DNA of 64,000 nucleotides from Chamaecyparis obtusa (Eukaryota; Streptophyta; Pinopsida; Cupressales; Cupressaceae). Position numbers and translations under genes: made by a program. The stretch is taken from contig BSBK01008844.1 of the NCBI GenBank assembly GCA_027943335.1, positions 381,001 to 445,000 of the forward strand. The letters run 5' to 3'. The notes under the pieces are model-generated. The model searched no databases. It was not told the origin of the DNA and saw nothing but the letters and a program-made list of their open reading frames with translations. This document shows, piece after piece, positions 46,784 to 57,275 of this stretch. Each line of letters opens with the position of its first letter. Position 1 is the first letter of the stretch.

Positions 46784-46870
46784 GACCTCTAGAAGAACAT
46801 AAACATGAACTATTTATGCAATTAAATGCACATTTGTATTTGTCTAATTTTGGTTTTATAAACAACATGA

Positions 46871-47110
46871 GTTCACTTTTATTCATACAATTTTGTTTTA
46901 AATATAAGTTAAATTCATAGTTGTATTCATGAGTTCACTTTTATTCATCCAATTTTGGTTTAAATATAAGCTAAATTCATAGTTGTATTCACGAGTTCAC
47001 TATTATTCATCCAATTTTATTTTAAATATAAGCTAAATTCATAGTTGTATTCATGAGTTGACTTTTATTCATCCAATTTTGTTTTAATTATAAGTTAAAT
47101 TCATTGGTCC
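46871..47110 (+). repeat. 62-bp tandem repeat, four copies
   Basis: Copies start at 46871, 46933, 46995 and 47057 with GTTCACTTTTATTCATCCAA (last copy GTTGAC). A few substitutions separate the copies. Confidence 0.9.
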
Positions 47111-47465
47111 TATGTTCACTAATAGATAATGATAGAGTTATTTGTACATCCATATTCATAGTTCAAATTAATAGATCTCATTGTTAGATAGATGCTTTTT
47201 TATAGTTAATGAAAGCCAGTATTACTTACATCTATATTGTTCTTGTCAATTACATGAATAAATAGTCACTATTAAAGATTAGTTATGTAATTGATATTTA
47301 ATTACAATTGATATTAAATGATCATATTACAAAAGCTCATATATCTACATTCAAACCACTATAAAATGAAAAAACCATGAAATAGGATTAAAAGTCCATG
47401 AATAAGATAAATAACATAACAATACCTAGAATAATATGTATCATAATGTCCACCATATCAACTCA

Positions 47466-47467
<2 letters not shown>

Positions 47468-47561
<94 letters not shown>
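47468..47561. repeat. (TA)n microsatellite, about 94 bp
   Basis: Uninterrupted alternating TA. The Tyr-Ile repeat ORF at 47398-47610 is only a translation of it. Confidence 0.95.
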
Positions 47562-47564
<3 letters not shown>

Positions 47565-47892
47565 CACACAAAAAAGTCCTACTCTAACAAAAAGTCCAAG
47601 TAATATATGATAACAAGTCCTAGTAATGCAAGTCCTACTCTAATAACAAGTCAAAATAATATGACAAGAAGTCCTAATAAAACTAGTCCAAATAAATGTG
47701 ATAACAAGTCCCAATAACATATATAACATGTGCCATCATAAAATGTCCATAATATAAAATTTGAAAATAATGTATGTGACAGGTATAATCTAACTCTGGT
47801 CATCAAGTTGATCTGCAATCTCTCTTCACTCCACGTGAAGGTGATTGCGTTGCTCCATCATGATGTGTTTTCTCCTGACTGTGCTCATCCTC

Positions 47893-47923
<31 letters not shown>

Positions 47924-48225
47924 CACACAACAAAGTCCTACTCTAACAAAAAGTCCAAGTAATATATGATAACAAGTCCTAGTAATGCAAGTCCTACTCT
48001 AATAACAAGTCAAAATAATATGACAAGAAGTCCTAATAAAACTAGTCCAAATAAATGTGATAACAAGTCCCAATAACATATATAACATGTGCCATCATAA
48101 AATGTCCATTATATAATCTAACTCTGGTCATCAAGTTGATCTGCAATCTCTCTTCACTCCACGTGAAGGTGATTGTGTTGCTCCATCATGATGTGTTTTC
48201 TCCTGACTGTGCTCATCCTCCTATA
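47562..48225 (+). repeat. Large tandem duplication, about 359-bp period
   Basis: Copy 1 (47562-47895) and copy 2 (47921-48225) both start AATCACACA and end CATCCTCCTATA. Copy 2 lacks about 30 bases near 48112. A (TA)n tract precedes copy 1 and another lies between the copies, so unequal exchange or slippage at the TA tracts is the likely cause. Confidence 0.9.
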
Positions 48226-48297
48226 CATTTTTAAAAGATCACATCAGAAGACTATATGTATGTGTGAACTTAATTCAAATGACTTGCGTAATTCACT

Positions 48298-48560
48298 TAT
48301 GAGAGAGAGAGAGAGACAATTTCTTATTTTAGTTGTATTTAGGTTTACAGTTTCTACAGTTACGATTTCTTGTTTTAGTTGTGTCTACATTTACATTTTT
48401 TTTTTCTACCTAGGGTTTCTTATTTCAGTTGTGTCTAGGCTAATATTTTTGTTTTTTACCTATGGTTTCTTATTTTAGTTGTGTCTAGGTTTATTTTTTT
48501 TTATACTTAGGGTTTCGTATTTCAATTGTGTCTAGGTTTACATTTTTATTTCTACCTAGG
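48298..48560 (+). repeat. (GA)n followed by degenerate 50-60-bp repeats
   Basis: GAGAGAGA at 48300-48315, then about five diverged units with TTTCTTATTTTAGTTGTGTC and CTAGGTTTA. No coding sense: the 101-residue frame here is low complexity. Confidence 0.7.
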
Positions 48561-48917
48561 GTTAAATTAAGCTTTAATAGTTTTCTAGTTTGGTACGATA
48601 ATTTACAAAGTAAATTAAAACTAAAAATAACTAAATGAAACATAAAATACAATTATTTATGGTAAATTAGAAAACAAAGTTGAAACTAAATAATTACTTG
48701 TTTAAGTAGTTAAAAATAACATTAAACTATATTTTTTTATGAAAAAAAAAAGAAAAAAAATAAAAAATAATGGTACGTACCTGGAATCAAGAGAAAAACA
48801 ACTAAGGGGGTCGGTAGTAGCAGTAGAAACGGGCACCTGTACCTTAAAAAATGTGATCCCATTTACCAAGTTGTGAAAATGACTTGGAAAATGATTTTTT
48901 TAAAAATGATTTTTGCA

Positions 48918-49070
48918 AAATAGGCACCCAATTTTTCAAAAATGGGTGCTCATTCTTTAAAAATCAAGTTGAGCACCCGAAGCTAAATGGCACCCAATTT
49001 TTAAAAATCAAGTGCCCATTTCTTATGCCAAATTTTTTTGGTCGCGGACTTCCGCGGAATAGGCACTCAA
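48918..49070 (-). repeat. Right subterminal repeat cluster
   Basis: TAGGCACCCAATTTTTC, ATGGGTGCTCATTC, GAGCACCCGAAG, GGCACCCAATTTTT, AAGTGCCCATTTC and TAGGCACTCAAC follow one another. Near 49043 an inverted repeat, CGCGGACTTCCGCG, stands out in AT-rich DNA. Confidence 0.6.
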
Positions 49071-49109
49071 CTTTTAACATTTACCCCTTAATACCATCCC
49101 TCATCACTT

Positions 49110-49540
49110 TTATTGTGTCTAACTTATCTCCACTCCTCAACACATCCTCTATATGAAATGCATCAACACAAAGGCCTATGTATGTTGTGGGATTGAGATT
49201 CCTCAATGCTACCACAACAAATTCTTATAAAATTGACACCGTCATCTTCCTAATGGTCATCTCTATCAAAGCATAGTCTGTAGTAGTGTTGACCACTATA
49301 TAAAAAAATCAACAATGCCACATTGTGAGCATGAGGGCCAACCAACATGTTGTCTCCAAGGATCTTCTTCACCATGTTAACAACTACATCTCCCTCTAGC
49401 AAAAAGAATTTATTTAACTAGGCATCCACCGCAATGTTGCAATCACAAGACACATTGTTAATATCCACTATCTATGAAGCCATCTTCTTTGGTCTGCATA
49501 CACATTTCCTCTTTTTAAATTAACTTCAATGGTCAAGGTC
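49110..49540 (-). pseudogene. Unrecognised coding relic
   Basis: Read on the minus strand, one frame gives FFLLEGDVVVNMVKKILG and HAHNVALLIF (about 49425-49310). A second frame continues with TTDYALIEMTIRKMT and VVVALRNLNPTTYIGLCV (about 49290-49170), then HIEDVLRSGDKLDTIKV. The sequence reads like real protein across a frameshift near 49300, with stops where CAG or CAA codons could have stood. I cannot name a family. It could be a captured gene fragment or part of an old element. Confidence 0.3.
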
Positions 49541-50258
49541 AAGTCTCCAAGAAGCCTTTGCTTGAAATCAAGGGAACTATTTCACCACATATTTTTTTGC
49601 ATCCTCTATTTCTATCTAATCCCTCTACAATTGTATCCTTGATCCTTGATGTTGACACTATGTATTGCTATTGACAGCGGTATGGTATAGTCCTTCCCAA
49701 CTATCTTTACGATATGAGATGACCTCTAATTCCATTTGATCAATGGTGTGAGGCCTACCCCAACCCGTCATAGCTTAGCTCTATATTTCCCTATTTATGC
49801 TTTCAGTTGATACTATTTGAGACTCTTGGATACTTGGATACATATGTTATTTTTGAGGATCTGTAAGATCTCGTACCATGTTATTATACATTATGTTGAT
49901 GTAAACCTATTCAGATGATGCCTTATGGTTAATCATGTCATTTATCTTTATGGTTTATTTTATGATGCATTATGAGATATATACATGTTAGGATATATCA
50001 TAATACAGATATTGTTTAAATTTTCCAATGTGTAAAGGAATGAAGATGTAAGTGGTGTGTGTGTTACATTATGAATTCTGTTATGTTTATATGTGGATTT
50101 ATTGGACCTACTAATGCATGCAATGAGTGTGCAGGTAGTTGACCATGGTAATAAATTTGGGGTTTCAAAAACTAAACTATGTATATTCACCGTATTGCTA
50201 AGGTCTTGTCTTTGAAGAGACATGGACCTCATTGTTATGTATTTTATTCATGAAAGTA
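49541..50258. other. Anonymous stretch, no gene recognised
   Basis: No long frame on either strand apart from a 90-codon minus-strand ORF at 49960-50232 that resembles nothing I know. Confidence 0.4.
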
Positions 50259-50275
50259 TGTAGCATGGTTGTATA
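50259..50275. other. 17-bp flank duplication, left copy
   Basis: TGTAGCATGGTTGTATA directly before the LTR. The right flank (53323-53339) reads TGTAGCATGGTTGTATT, 16 of 17 identical. Confidence 0.8.
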
Positions 50276-50659
50276 TGTTAGAGTAATCATACTTTATGCT
50301 TATTAATTAAATCACTTTGGTTTAATTAATTAAGTCATTTATTACTCTATTTACTTAAGCTATCTTTTAGGTGCATTATAATTAATATATTTATTAATTA
50401 TAATGTGCAACCTAGCTTTATTTTTTGCTTTATAGGTTTAGGGTTTTATTGTTCACCTATATGGTTGAACCCTTTGTACATTCTTTTTAGACAATTCACT
50501 TATTGGATCATAATAGAAATTTTCTCTTTGCATGTCCATAAGATGTCTCTGGCTTTTTGGCCTCCATGATTTTTCTTGCTTCTGTGCTTTGCTTCTTCCA
50601 TGTGACAGGGTTATGCATGTAGGTGTTCTTGGGAGATTAGTATTTCACCTAATCTAACA
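50276..50659 (+). repeat. 5' LTR of the 3-kb element
   Basis: 384 bp, TG to CA. It contains several TTAATTAA-type palindromic AT blocks (50300-50400). Confidence 0.9.
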
Positions 50660-50672
50660 TGGTATCAGAGCC
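50660..50672 (+). other. Primer-binding site of the 3-kb element
   Basis: TGGTATCAGAGCC directly after the LTR, a perfect initiator Met-tRNA site. Confidence 0.9.
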
Positions 50673-50969
50673 ATCTTGCTGCTCGCTGTTCGTGTTTTGT
50701 TGAAGTGTTTCAGAAGCAGGCAGTTTTCAAGGGTTTCAAGAGTTTTTTTTGTGGATCTGGGGGGGAGCCGAAATTTGGCTCACCTTGGGCAAAAACGGAC
50801 ACCACCATTGTGTCCGGAAGGCCCAAGAACCCCTAAATCCATATAAAACTTGTCCATTTTGGACACAGTGGCATCTGAGGCAAAAAAATTTTGCATACCA
50901 GGGCCATACGGCCCTGGCACGCACTCCGAGATGGCGGTTGTCAAAAATTTAACAAAAAAAAAATATTTT

Positions 50970-51262
50970 GGGCGGCCGCCCGGCGGCCACCAGCGCACCG
51001 CCAAGCGGCCACCACAGAGCCGCCCCGCTGGCCTCCTCAGCCGGCCCCGCTCTGCGGCCTGCCCAGCCGCCGCCCGCGCCCGTGCCCGTGCCGCCGCCGC
51101 CCTTCGCAGCCTCCGCTCCGTCGGCCCCCGCCGCCCTCCGTCGGCCTCCGCTCCGCGGCCTCCGCTCCGTCGGCCCCCGCCGCCCGCGCCCGCGCCCTCC
51201 GCTCCGCCGGCCCGCCCACCGCCGGCACCAGCACCAGCCCCTGGTCGCCCACATGACCCGGG
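50970..51262 (+). other. GC-rich island inside the 3-kb element
   Basis: Nearly all G and C (GCGGCCGCCCGGCGGCC at its start) in otherwise AT-rich DNA. It is built from short degenerate repeats such as CCTCCGCTCCGTCGGCCCCC. Ala/Pro/Arg-rich ORFs appear in several frames on both strands, which is what such DNA gives by chance, so I do not call a gene. Confidence 0.8.
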
Positions 51263-51388
51263 GTTTCCTGATTCAGCCCCCAGGCCCTCTGCTGATGTCA
51301 GCATGACGTCAGCAGACATGCTTTTTAATTTTTTAAAAAAAATTTGCATTTTTTTTAGGGCTCTGTTTTAAGGGTAATTGGGCTTTTT

Positions 51389-51820
51389 TTGCCATATCTT
51401 CTTCATCTGGAGGCGTATTTGGGAGTTTTTTATATCATCGGAAAGCTCTTTCCGAGACGAACGCAATTATGGAGGTTTCTTTTCAAGTTTTTTGCCTCGT
51501 TTTTCATACCATGCCTTCGAAGGCAGGACTGCTTTTTTGCCTTCCTGGAGCACCTGATGCTTTTTTTGGCATAACTTGCTCATACGGAGGAGTTAGTGGG
51601 CGAATGAGACATCATCGGAAAGATGATTCTGAGATGGTCATTTTATATGCAGAGCTTTTTTCTAGATTCTTCTTCCATTTTTTGCACCAGGCTGTTGAAT
51701 TCAGAGGTTTTCTTTTTCAGGTGCCTGCCAGAGCACCTGTCACTCTTTTTGCCGTAACTTGAGCATACGATGGCATTTTTTGCCAAACGAGATATCGACG
51801 AAAAGATGGTTCCGAGACAT
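51389..51820 (+). repeat. Three diverged copies of a 75-base motif
   Basis: Copies at about 51389, 51568 and 51749. Each has GCC(A/G)TAACTT- or GCATAACTT-type starts, then a GGAAAG core and TTC(C/T)GAGA. Copy 1 holds a palindrome, CGGAAAGCTCTTTCCG, at 51439-51454. Confidence 0.65.
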
Positions 51821-52928
51821 TTCTGTTTTTTTCAGTTTGGTTGTTTGATTTTTCCATTTGTAGGGGTTTTCTGCCAGTCAAAGTCACGGGTACTTTTTGC
51901 ATTCCGGACACTATATCTCTCACATCCGGGCTCAGTTTTCAGCAAACTTGGTATTTTCAGAAAGCTGGTTCAGTGTGCTATTCAGTGGCAGAGGTTATTT
52001 TTCCAGATTCTACTCCAGGTTTTCACTCCTCCACGTTTGGCAGTTTATGCCCTCTGGTGGAGTGCTTGGTTCTACAGGTCCGGGGATCTCTTCTTCTGAG
52101 TTCATAGCTCACTCTTCTTTCTGTCTTTTGAGCATTGTATGCTTCTCTTCTGTTGCATTCTTTTTTCTGTAAACGCACTGAGATAAAGTGCCTGCTTTTG
52201 CATTTTGGGATCTTGAACACTATGTGTTTGTTTGTATACGCACTCAGTTATAAAGTGTCATGGGGGGATTCTGATGCATTTGCCACTATAGGCGCATCCA
52301 CTCTTGTCAAGTGAGCGTACCTTCCACGACATTAGCCCATGTAGACTGTGTCTATGACACCGCCCTTTATCCTGTGCTTGTACCTTCTTTTGCACATAGG
52401 TGTTCCTGTTTCTTCTTCTTGCAGATGTTTCTGGCATTGCATTTCAGTGTTCCTGTCACCCCGTTCAGCATTATGGGGGGGTTCACCTGTTGGCTCTATT
52501 GCTTCCTTGGTTTGGTTGAGTGATCTACGTATTCAATTTTTGTTCCTATGTACTAGGCGGATGCAGTGGCTAGGCACCTATGCATTTCAGTGAGATGGTT
52601 CATCTGCTATATAGACACTCGTTCATTCCTATTTTGGAGGTCACCTCTTTGATTGATCAGCTCTTCAGACTTTGTCTTCTCTACCTGGTCATGCACTATT
52701 TCAGTGGGGGTTCCAGCAGTATTCTTCTGACAATGTTTGCAGCTTCATGCTTCGGAGATGCTTCATGCTCTTTCTTGTTCCTTTCTTTGGGACATTCCCT
52801 AGATTGGAGGCTTTGTTTCCTTCATCTAGTTTATTTTCTTGTACTGGGTACCTGATCAGGCCTTGTTGCCGGGACCCATTTTCTGCTTTCATAGCTGTGC
52901 TAGGTTAGCTTCCCTCTTGAGCTACGCT

Positions 52929-52938
52929 TAAGGGGGGG
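52929..52938 (+). other. Polypurine tract of the 3-kb element
   Basis: TAAGGGGGGG directly before the TGTTAGAG start of the 3' LTR. Confidence 0.8.
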
Positions 52939-53322
52939 TGTTAGAGTAATCATACTTTATGTTTATTAATTAAATCACTTTGGTTTAATTAATTAAGTCA
53001 TTTATTACTCTATTTACTTAAGCTATCTTTTAGGTGCATTATAATTAATATATTTATTAATTATAATGTGCAACCTAGCTTTATTTTTTGCTTTATAGGT
53101 TTAGGGTTTTATTGTTCACCTATATGGTTGAACCCTTTGTACATTCTTTTTAGACAATTCACTTATTGGATCATAATAGAAATTTTCTCTTTGCATGTCC
53201 ATAAGATGTCTCTGGCTTTTTGGCCTCCATGATTTTTCTTGCTTCTGTGCTTTGCTTCTTCCATGTGACAGGGTTATGCATGCAGGTGTTCTTGGGAGAT
53301 TAGTATTTCACCTAATCTAACA
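52939..53322 (+). repeat. 3' LTR of the 3-kb element
   Basis: Same length as the 5' LTR. Two substitutions seen (TATGTTTATT for TATGCTTATT, and GCATGCAGG for GCATGTAGG). Confidence 0.9.
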
Positions 53323-53339
53323 TGTAGCATGGTTGTATT
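53323..53339. other. 17-bp flank duplication, right copy
   Basis: TGTAGCATGGTTGTATT, partner of 50259-50275. Confidence 0.8.
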
Positions 53340-54130
53340 TAAATTAGTTTTGTAAAATATTAAATGGGTCATGTCTAATGTATTATTTTGGTGTCACTTG
53401 ACACCTATGTCTATGTGTGTTGGCATGAATAGTAAATATAACTAGGGTAGACCTAGTCATGACCCAAGGGTTACCTAGTGTAGTACCCATGCATACCCTA
53501 AGGTTTAAGAATATTAGATTGGGTCAAGGAAGTTGAAATTCGGAGGTTAACTTCAAGTGGAGTTTAGGAGGACCAAATAGGCTTCCAGAAGGTACGTAGG
53601 GTTAGTTTTGACCACCCTATTTGGTACCTTAGGGTTTAGGGGTCATTTTCAGCCCATTAAGAGCCTTTAAACTCATTTATGACACCCCTAAAATATCTCC
53701 TCATCAAAGTGGCGAAAATTGAAGAGTTTGAAAATTTTGGGCAAAGAATTATATCCTTCCCATGTGAGCTATTAATGTCATTTATTAGGGCCTTGACTTA
53801 GAGGGGGAAGGGGGAGACTCTAGAGGCTTCCTCATTAATGAATGAATCAAATATTCCTAGGCCATAGCCTTTTTAGGGAGATTTGGAGAGGAAAGTGAGG
53901 TTGTTTACCCACTCTCTACTCTTAGAGACCACTAGTTTTGGAGGAGGAAAAAGACATAAAGGAGAGAAAGCTTCACAAATCCTTCATTTCACCTTGAGCT
54001 TGGACTTAAGGTTGGAGTTTTCTTAAGCACTTTTAGAGTAAATTATTTTTATGCTTGTAAAAGCTTTAGGTAGTTTTAATGGAGTTTCTTTGTTAATTGT
54101 TTCAACTCCATGGGTTTTCATGGAGGTATG
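53340..54130. other. Anonymous stretch, no gene recognised
   Basis: No coding frame. The last 300 bases are purine-rich. I see no motif that ties it to a known element. Confidence 0.4.
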
Positions 54131-54992
54131 TGTAGACACATAAAATTGGACAAAATACTTTTAAATTGCAAAAATCAATTAAATAGATCAAAATGCATTA
54201 AAATGGACATAATTAAATAAAGTTGAGCAAAATCAATTAAAACAAAGGAATTATTAAATAATGATGTTAAATGATTAAATTGAAGCTTAAAAGGGACAAA
54301 ATTAATATATAATTGATTTTAATCAATTGATTGTATAGTTGTTTAATCAAAAATCAAAATGAACCTATTACCCTTCCATGGCTAAATTTAATTAATTAAT
54401 TGAATTAAATATTCCTAATTTCTTTCAACAAAGTGATCAACCAATAAGAATTCAGGACAAAAAGACACAAATCACTCAAACATTTCAATTGTCCAAAGAT
54501 TTGAAACCATTTAAAGGCTTGTCCCCTCATTTGTCCCCCCATTTATGGACAATGCAAAGTTTTTGACTCAACCAAGGGATAACTATGATTACTTCACTCC
54601 ACCCCCTACCCTTGGACATTTACTATAAGTATGAGGCATTTTGGAGAGCATTTCTAGCTTGGAATTTCATTTGCATAGCATTGTTACTATAGGCAATTGA
54701 GATCATTTCCAAGAGCAATTTGAGCATTCTTGAGCATTTAGTATCATAATTTCATCATTCTTGAGCTAGAATCATCATAGAAGCATAGCATAAGCATAGT
54801 AGCAGCATCATTTCTCATTTTAGAGGTGTCACTAGTGAGGATTGTAGCTGAGAGCTTCACTTACCACTTCTTTCTAGAGATCCATGGGATAATATAGATC
54901 ATAATTTCAATTTTAGTTAAATTTGCATTGTATTTGATTAAATTGATGTTAGTAGATCTTAATTTCATGCAGGTGAGTAACTTCATCACACA
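54131..54992 (+). repeat. 5' LTR of the Tat element
   Basis: Starts TGTAGACACATAAAATTGG and ends TTCATCACACA, two bases before the primer site. A TATA-like TACTATAAGTA lies near 54621. The partner LTR is outside the window, so the 5' limit is a judgement. Confidence 0.6.
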
Positions 54993-54994
54993 AA

Positions 54995-55013
54995 TGGTGC
55001 CCACCATGGGGCC
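54995..55013 (+). other. Primer-binding site of the Tat element
   Basis: TGGTGCCCACCATGGGGCC. It differs from the young Gypsy site only by C-to-T and G-to-A changes at two CpG positions. Confidence 0.75.
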
Positions 55014-57275
55014 CTAAGCCTCACTTCATCATTTTCATCTCCATTTGCATGCTTGGATATTCTATTTTCCGTGAATTGCTTGCAGGAAATTGGAAAAGTC
55101 ACGCTTATAGGAGGTTGAATCACATCTACAGTCGGTTCTCTGTCACCTAAGAGCTCTATATTAATTCCTACTAGCTGGAGATCCATGCTTCAGATGACAA
55201 AGCCTTCAACCTTTACGGCTCACAGTCATGCCTGTGACTCAGGCAGTATCGTCTACATTTTATTTTTTGTCGCTTTAGATTATGCTTTGCTTCACACTTT
55301 AAAGTTATAATCACGCTTGGAATAGAAAAATTATCGCTTATTATTGTTAAAGTGATGCTTAGCATTAATCTTTTTGTGCAATTTTAAGTTCTACTTTTGC
55401 CTCTGAATAAATTGTTTGTGCCTAAGTAACTTTTAATATTGCTTGAGCTGCTGTAAAGTGACGCTCGCTATTCTCAAAGTTACGCCTGTCAACAATTTAG
55501 TCACACCTATTAGCTGGATGATGTCGCTTGAGACCTGCTGTCTATATTTGCAGTTAATTTGATCAAATTACTTGGCTAACTCTCTATTTTTATGATTTGA
55601 CAGTATATGAGTAGTCACAAAAAAGCGTAGAGACCTAAGAGTAGATTCAACAAAGAGGAAAAAGCTTTAAGAAAGAGAATCAAGAAGGATAATTTTGAGC
55701 ACATAAAGGCTGTTCTTGAGAGTACACAAGAAGAATAAAATAAGGTATTTCAAAATTACCTTAAAATCATTGAAGCCTATAAAAAAAAGTTTATTTCATT
55801 AAATTGGATCTTTAGTCCATAATCCAAATTCTTGTTTGAAAGATTTGCAATTAGAAGGCTTAAAATTCATTACATAAAATGCATGCTTTGTAAATTTGAT
55901 TTTGGTTTCCCCTCACTTTGCTTGGTTGTGTTGGACTAATTTGTTGGAGGAGGGAGTGGGAATGATCTCCACTAGGTGAGTGGAAATAAGATAAAAACCA
56001 ATGATTCAAAAATGCCCCTAGCCTTTTGCTAGCTACAAGGAAAGGTATTTTACACGATCAAGCTTGCATTCCCTTAAATAGCGGTATTTCATTTGAATCT
56101 AGCTTTAATAAGGAGGGAATTTAACCAAATATTTCAATTTTAAGAACCTCCTTGTCAAGAGGTTGAGAAAGAACAATTAAATTGCTTGAAGTGTTTGGGA
56201 ACAAAAGGGAAAGTTAGGGATATGCTCTTCACCTTTTAGGTGAACCAAATTCCCAAACACTTAACCTTAATTCCATTTCATTGCTTTCCATGAACATGTT
56301 ATTTAAAATAGAGATTTAGTGGGCTCGCCTCCTGAGTTTTCCTTAACGAGGCCAGTGAGAGGGACAACCCAAAGTGGGATACACTCACTTTTGCCATGGG
56401 AATCTGACCCACTCTAAAATGAAATGCATGTATCCTTAATGGGGTGCATGACAAATGGATTTTGATTTTTCAACCTTCCTCTAGTAGTCTTAAAAGATTG
56501 CACAAAATTGTACTTCGGTGTGTGTGGGAAGTCTCCTTAGAGGATTGAGAGATTGAAGTCTATTTGAATGGAATATTTATTAAAACTTGGTAAAATAGCA
56601 AAGCCACCTTGTAGAGCCATGTTTACAAGCCAAAATTGACTTTAGGTAGGTTGTTTGGAATTATTTATTGTGATATACTTGTGAAAAACATTGGAGAACA
56701 TACACATTAGAATATTTTTAGGGACATGATGACAAAGTGATGTGTGTGTTGCACTTGTTTTTCTATTTTCATACACATAAATTTCCAAAGACTGATCTTA
56801 CAGATTTTAAAAATTCAAAATCTTATACCCTAGTCAGAGAAGTGTCACGTGTGCACAAAACACACTCACCTATCAGAGGTTCAGTCATGCTCGTGACTTG
56901 TTTAAACATGCGTAGACATACTGAAGTCATGCTTAGAAAAATTTTGAACACACCTGGAAAAACTAAAAACTCGCCTGGCATTAACAAAGTCTCGCCTAGT
57001 AACCTACAGTGTATCACTTAACAAGAAACCAGTGCACGCCTATAGAAGTCTCAATCACGCCTATGCTCGGTTCAATGACACCAAAAAATGTAAAAGGGAA
57101 AATAGAGAGTATTTGCAAGATAAATCAGAAAATTTTGAACACATTTTTTAGTACCCTTTTCTATGTTCTTACTGCTCAGGCTTTCAGTTTGGTCAAAAAT
57201 CCTTTTCTATATATTTTTCAAAATTTGGCAAAGGATTAGACCCCAAGTGATATCAATTATTCTTCTCCAAGGTTC
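55014..57275 (+). other. Leader of the Tat element with scattered TCACGCCT-type motifs
   Basis: No long open frame. Many short variants of TCACGCCT(G/A)T occur in two clusters: 55090-55540 (agtcacgcttatagg, agtcatgcctgtgac, gttacgcctgtcaac) and 56840-57080 (cagtcatgctcgtgac, gtgcacgcctatag, atcacgcctatgc). Confidence 0.55.

Larger units (their letters stand above)
43412..46870 (+). pseudogene. DDE-like transposase relic, family not named
   Basis: It begins at ATG 43412 with a basic patch (KKCRKRLRK, possible nuclear signal), then an acidic region (43589-44023). A DNA-binding-type region follows: FWHDNTRVSPNAKDVLKLR, then HPKHLLDMTQTELY (44229-44615), ISQKYF and KPWYVRI. The core has VVDFVEKYTL with Asp at 45220, DEIQLQYY and VTIFVHI, then WLDNCTGKFKN with Asp at 45489, and HRKGE continuing in another frame as HDGVSACVKRAL (near 45605). 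Spaced acidic residues in this order suit a DDE nuclease. I recall similar DF.E.Y / DNC..QFKN / HGKGE.DG proteins as uncharacterised in other eukaryotes but cannot name the family. Several stops (two TGA near 43490) and frameshifts are present. Confidence 0.6.
43012..49076 (+). mobile_element. Decayed DNA transposon with intron-bearing transposase
   Basis: A transposase-like pseudogene (43412 to about 46870) is bracketed by clusters of a short motif, GGGTGCCCATTT and its reverse GGCACCCAATTT, at 43022-43270 on the left and 48918-49070 on the right. Such subterminal repeats usually bind transposase in plant DNA elements. No gag, RT or primer site is present. The exact terminal inverted repeats and TSD could not be set, because each cluster is itself partly palindromic. 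AT microsatellites and tandem duplications fill 46871-48560. The limits given are those of the motif clusters. Confidence 0.55.
50276..53322 (+). mobile_element. 3-kb non-autonomous LTR element with GC-rich core
   Basis: Two 384-bp LTRs (TGTTAGAGTAATC...CTAACA) that differ at two positions seen, a full Met-tRNA primer site, a purine tract and 2.3 kb between them. I find no gag or pol motif. The interior has a GC-rich island of about 290 bases, three diverged copies of a roughly 75-base motif and pyrimidine-rich sequence with many overlapping short ORFs. It must have been copied by another element's proteins. The near-identical LTRs make it young. Primer site and size suggest a Copia-dependent derivative. 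Confidence 0.85.

Noticed and set aside
47398..47610. ORF of repeated Tyr-Ile
   Set aside because: It is the translation of a (TA)n microsatellite.
46871..48560. CRISPR-like repeat arrays
   Set aside because: Direct tandem repeats without unique spacers, in plant nuclear DNA.
50780..51371. Long Ala/Pro/Arg-rich ORFs on both strands
   Set aside because: GC-rich DNA lacks stop codons in all frames. No frame has family resemblance or a natural start context.
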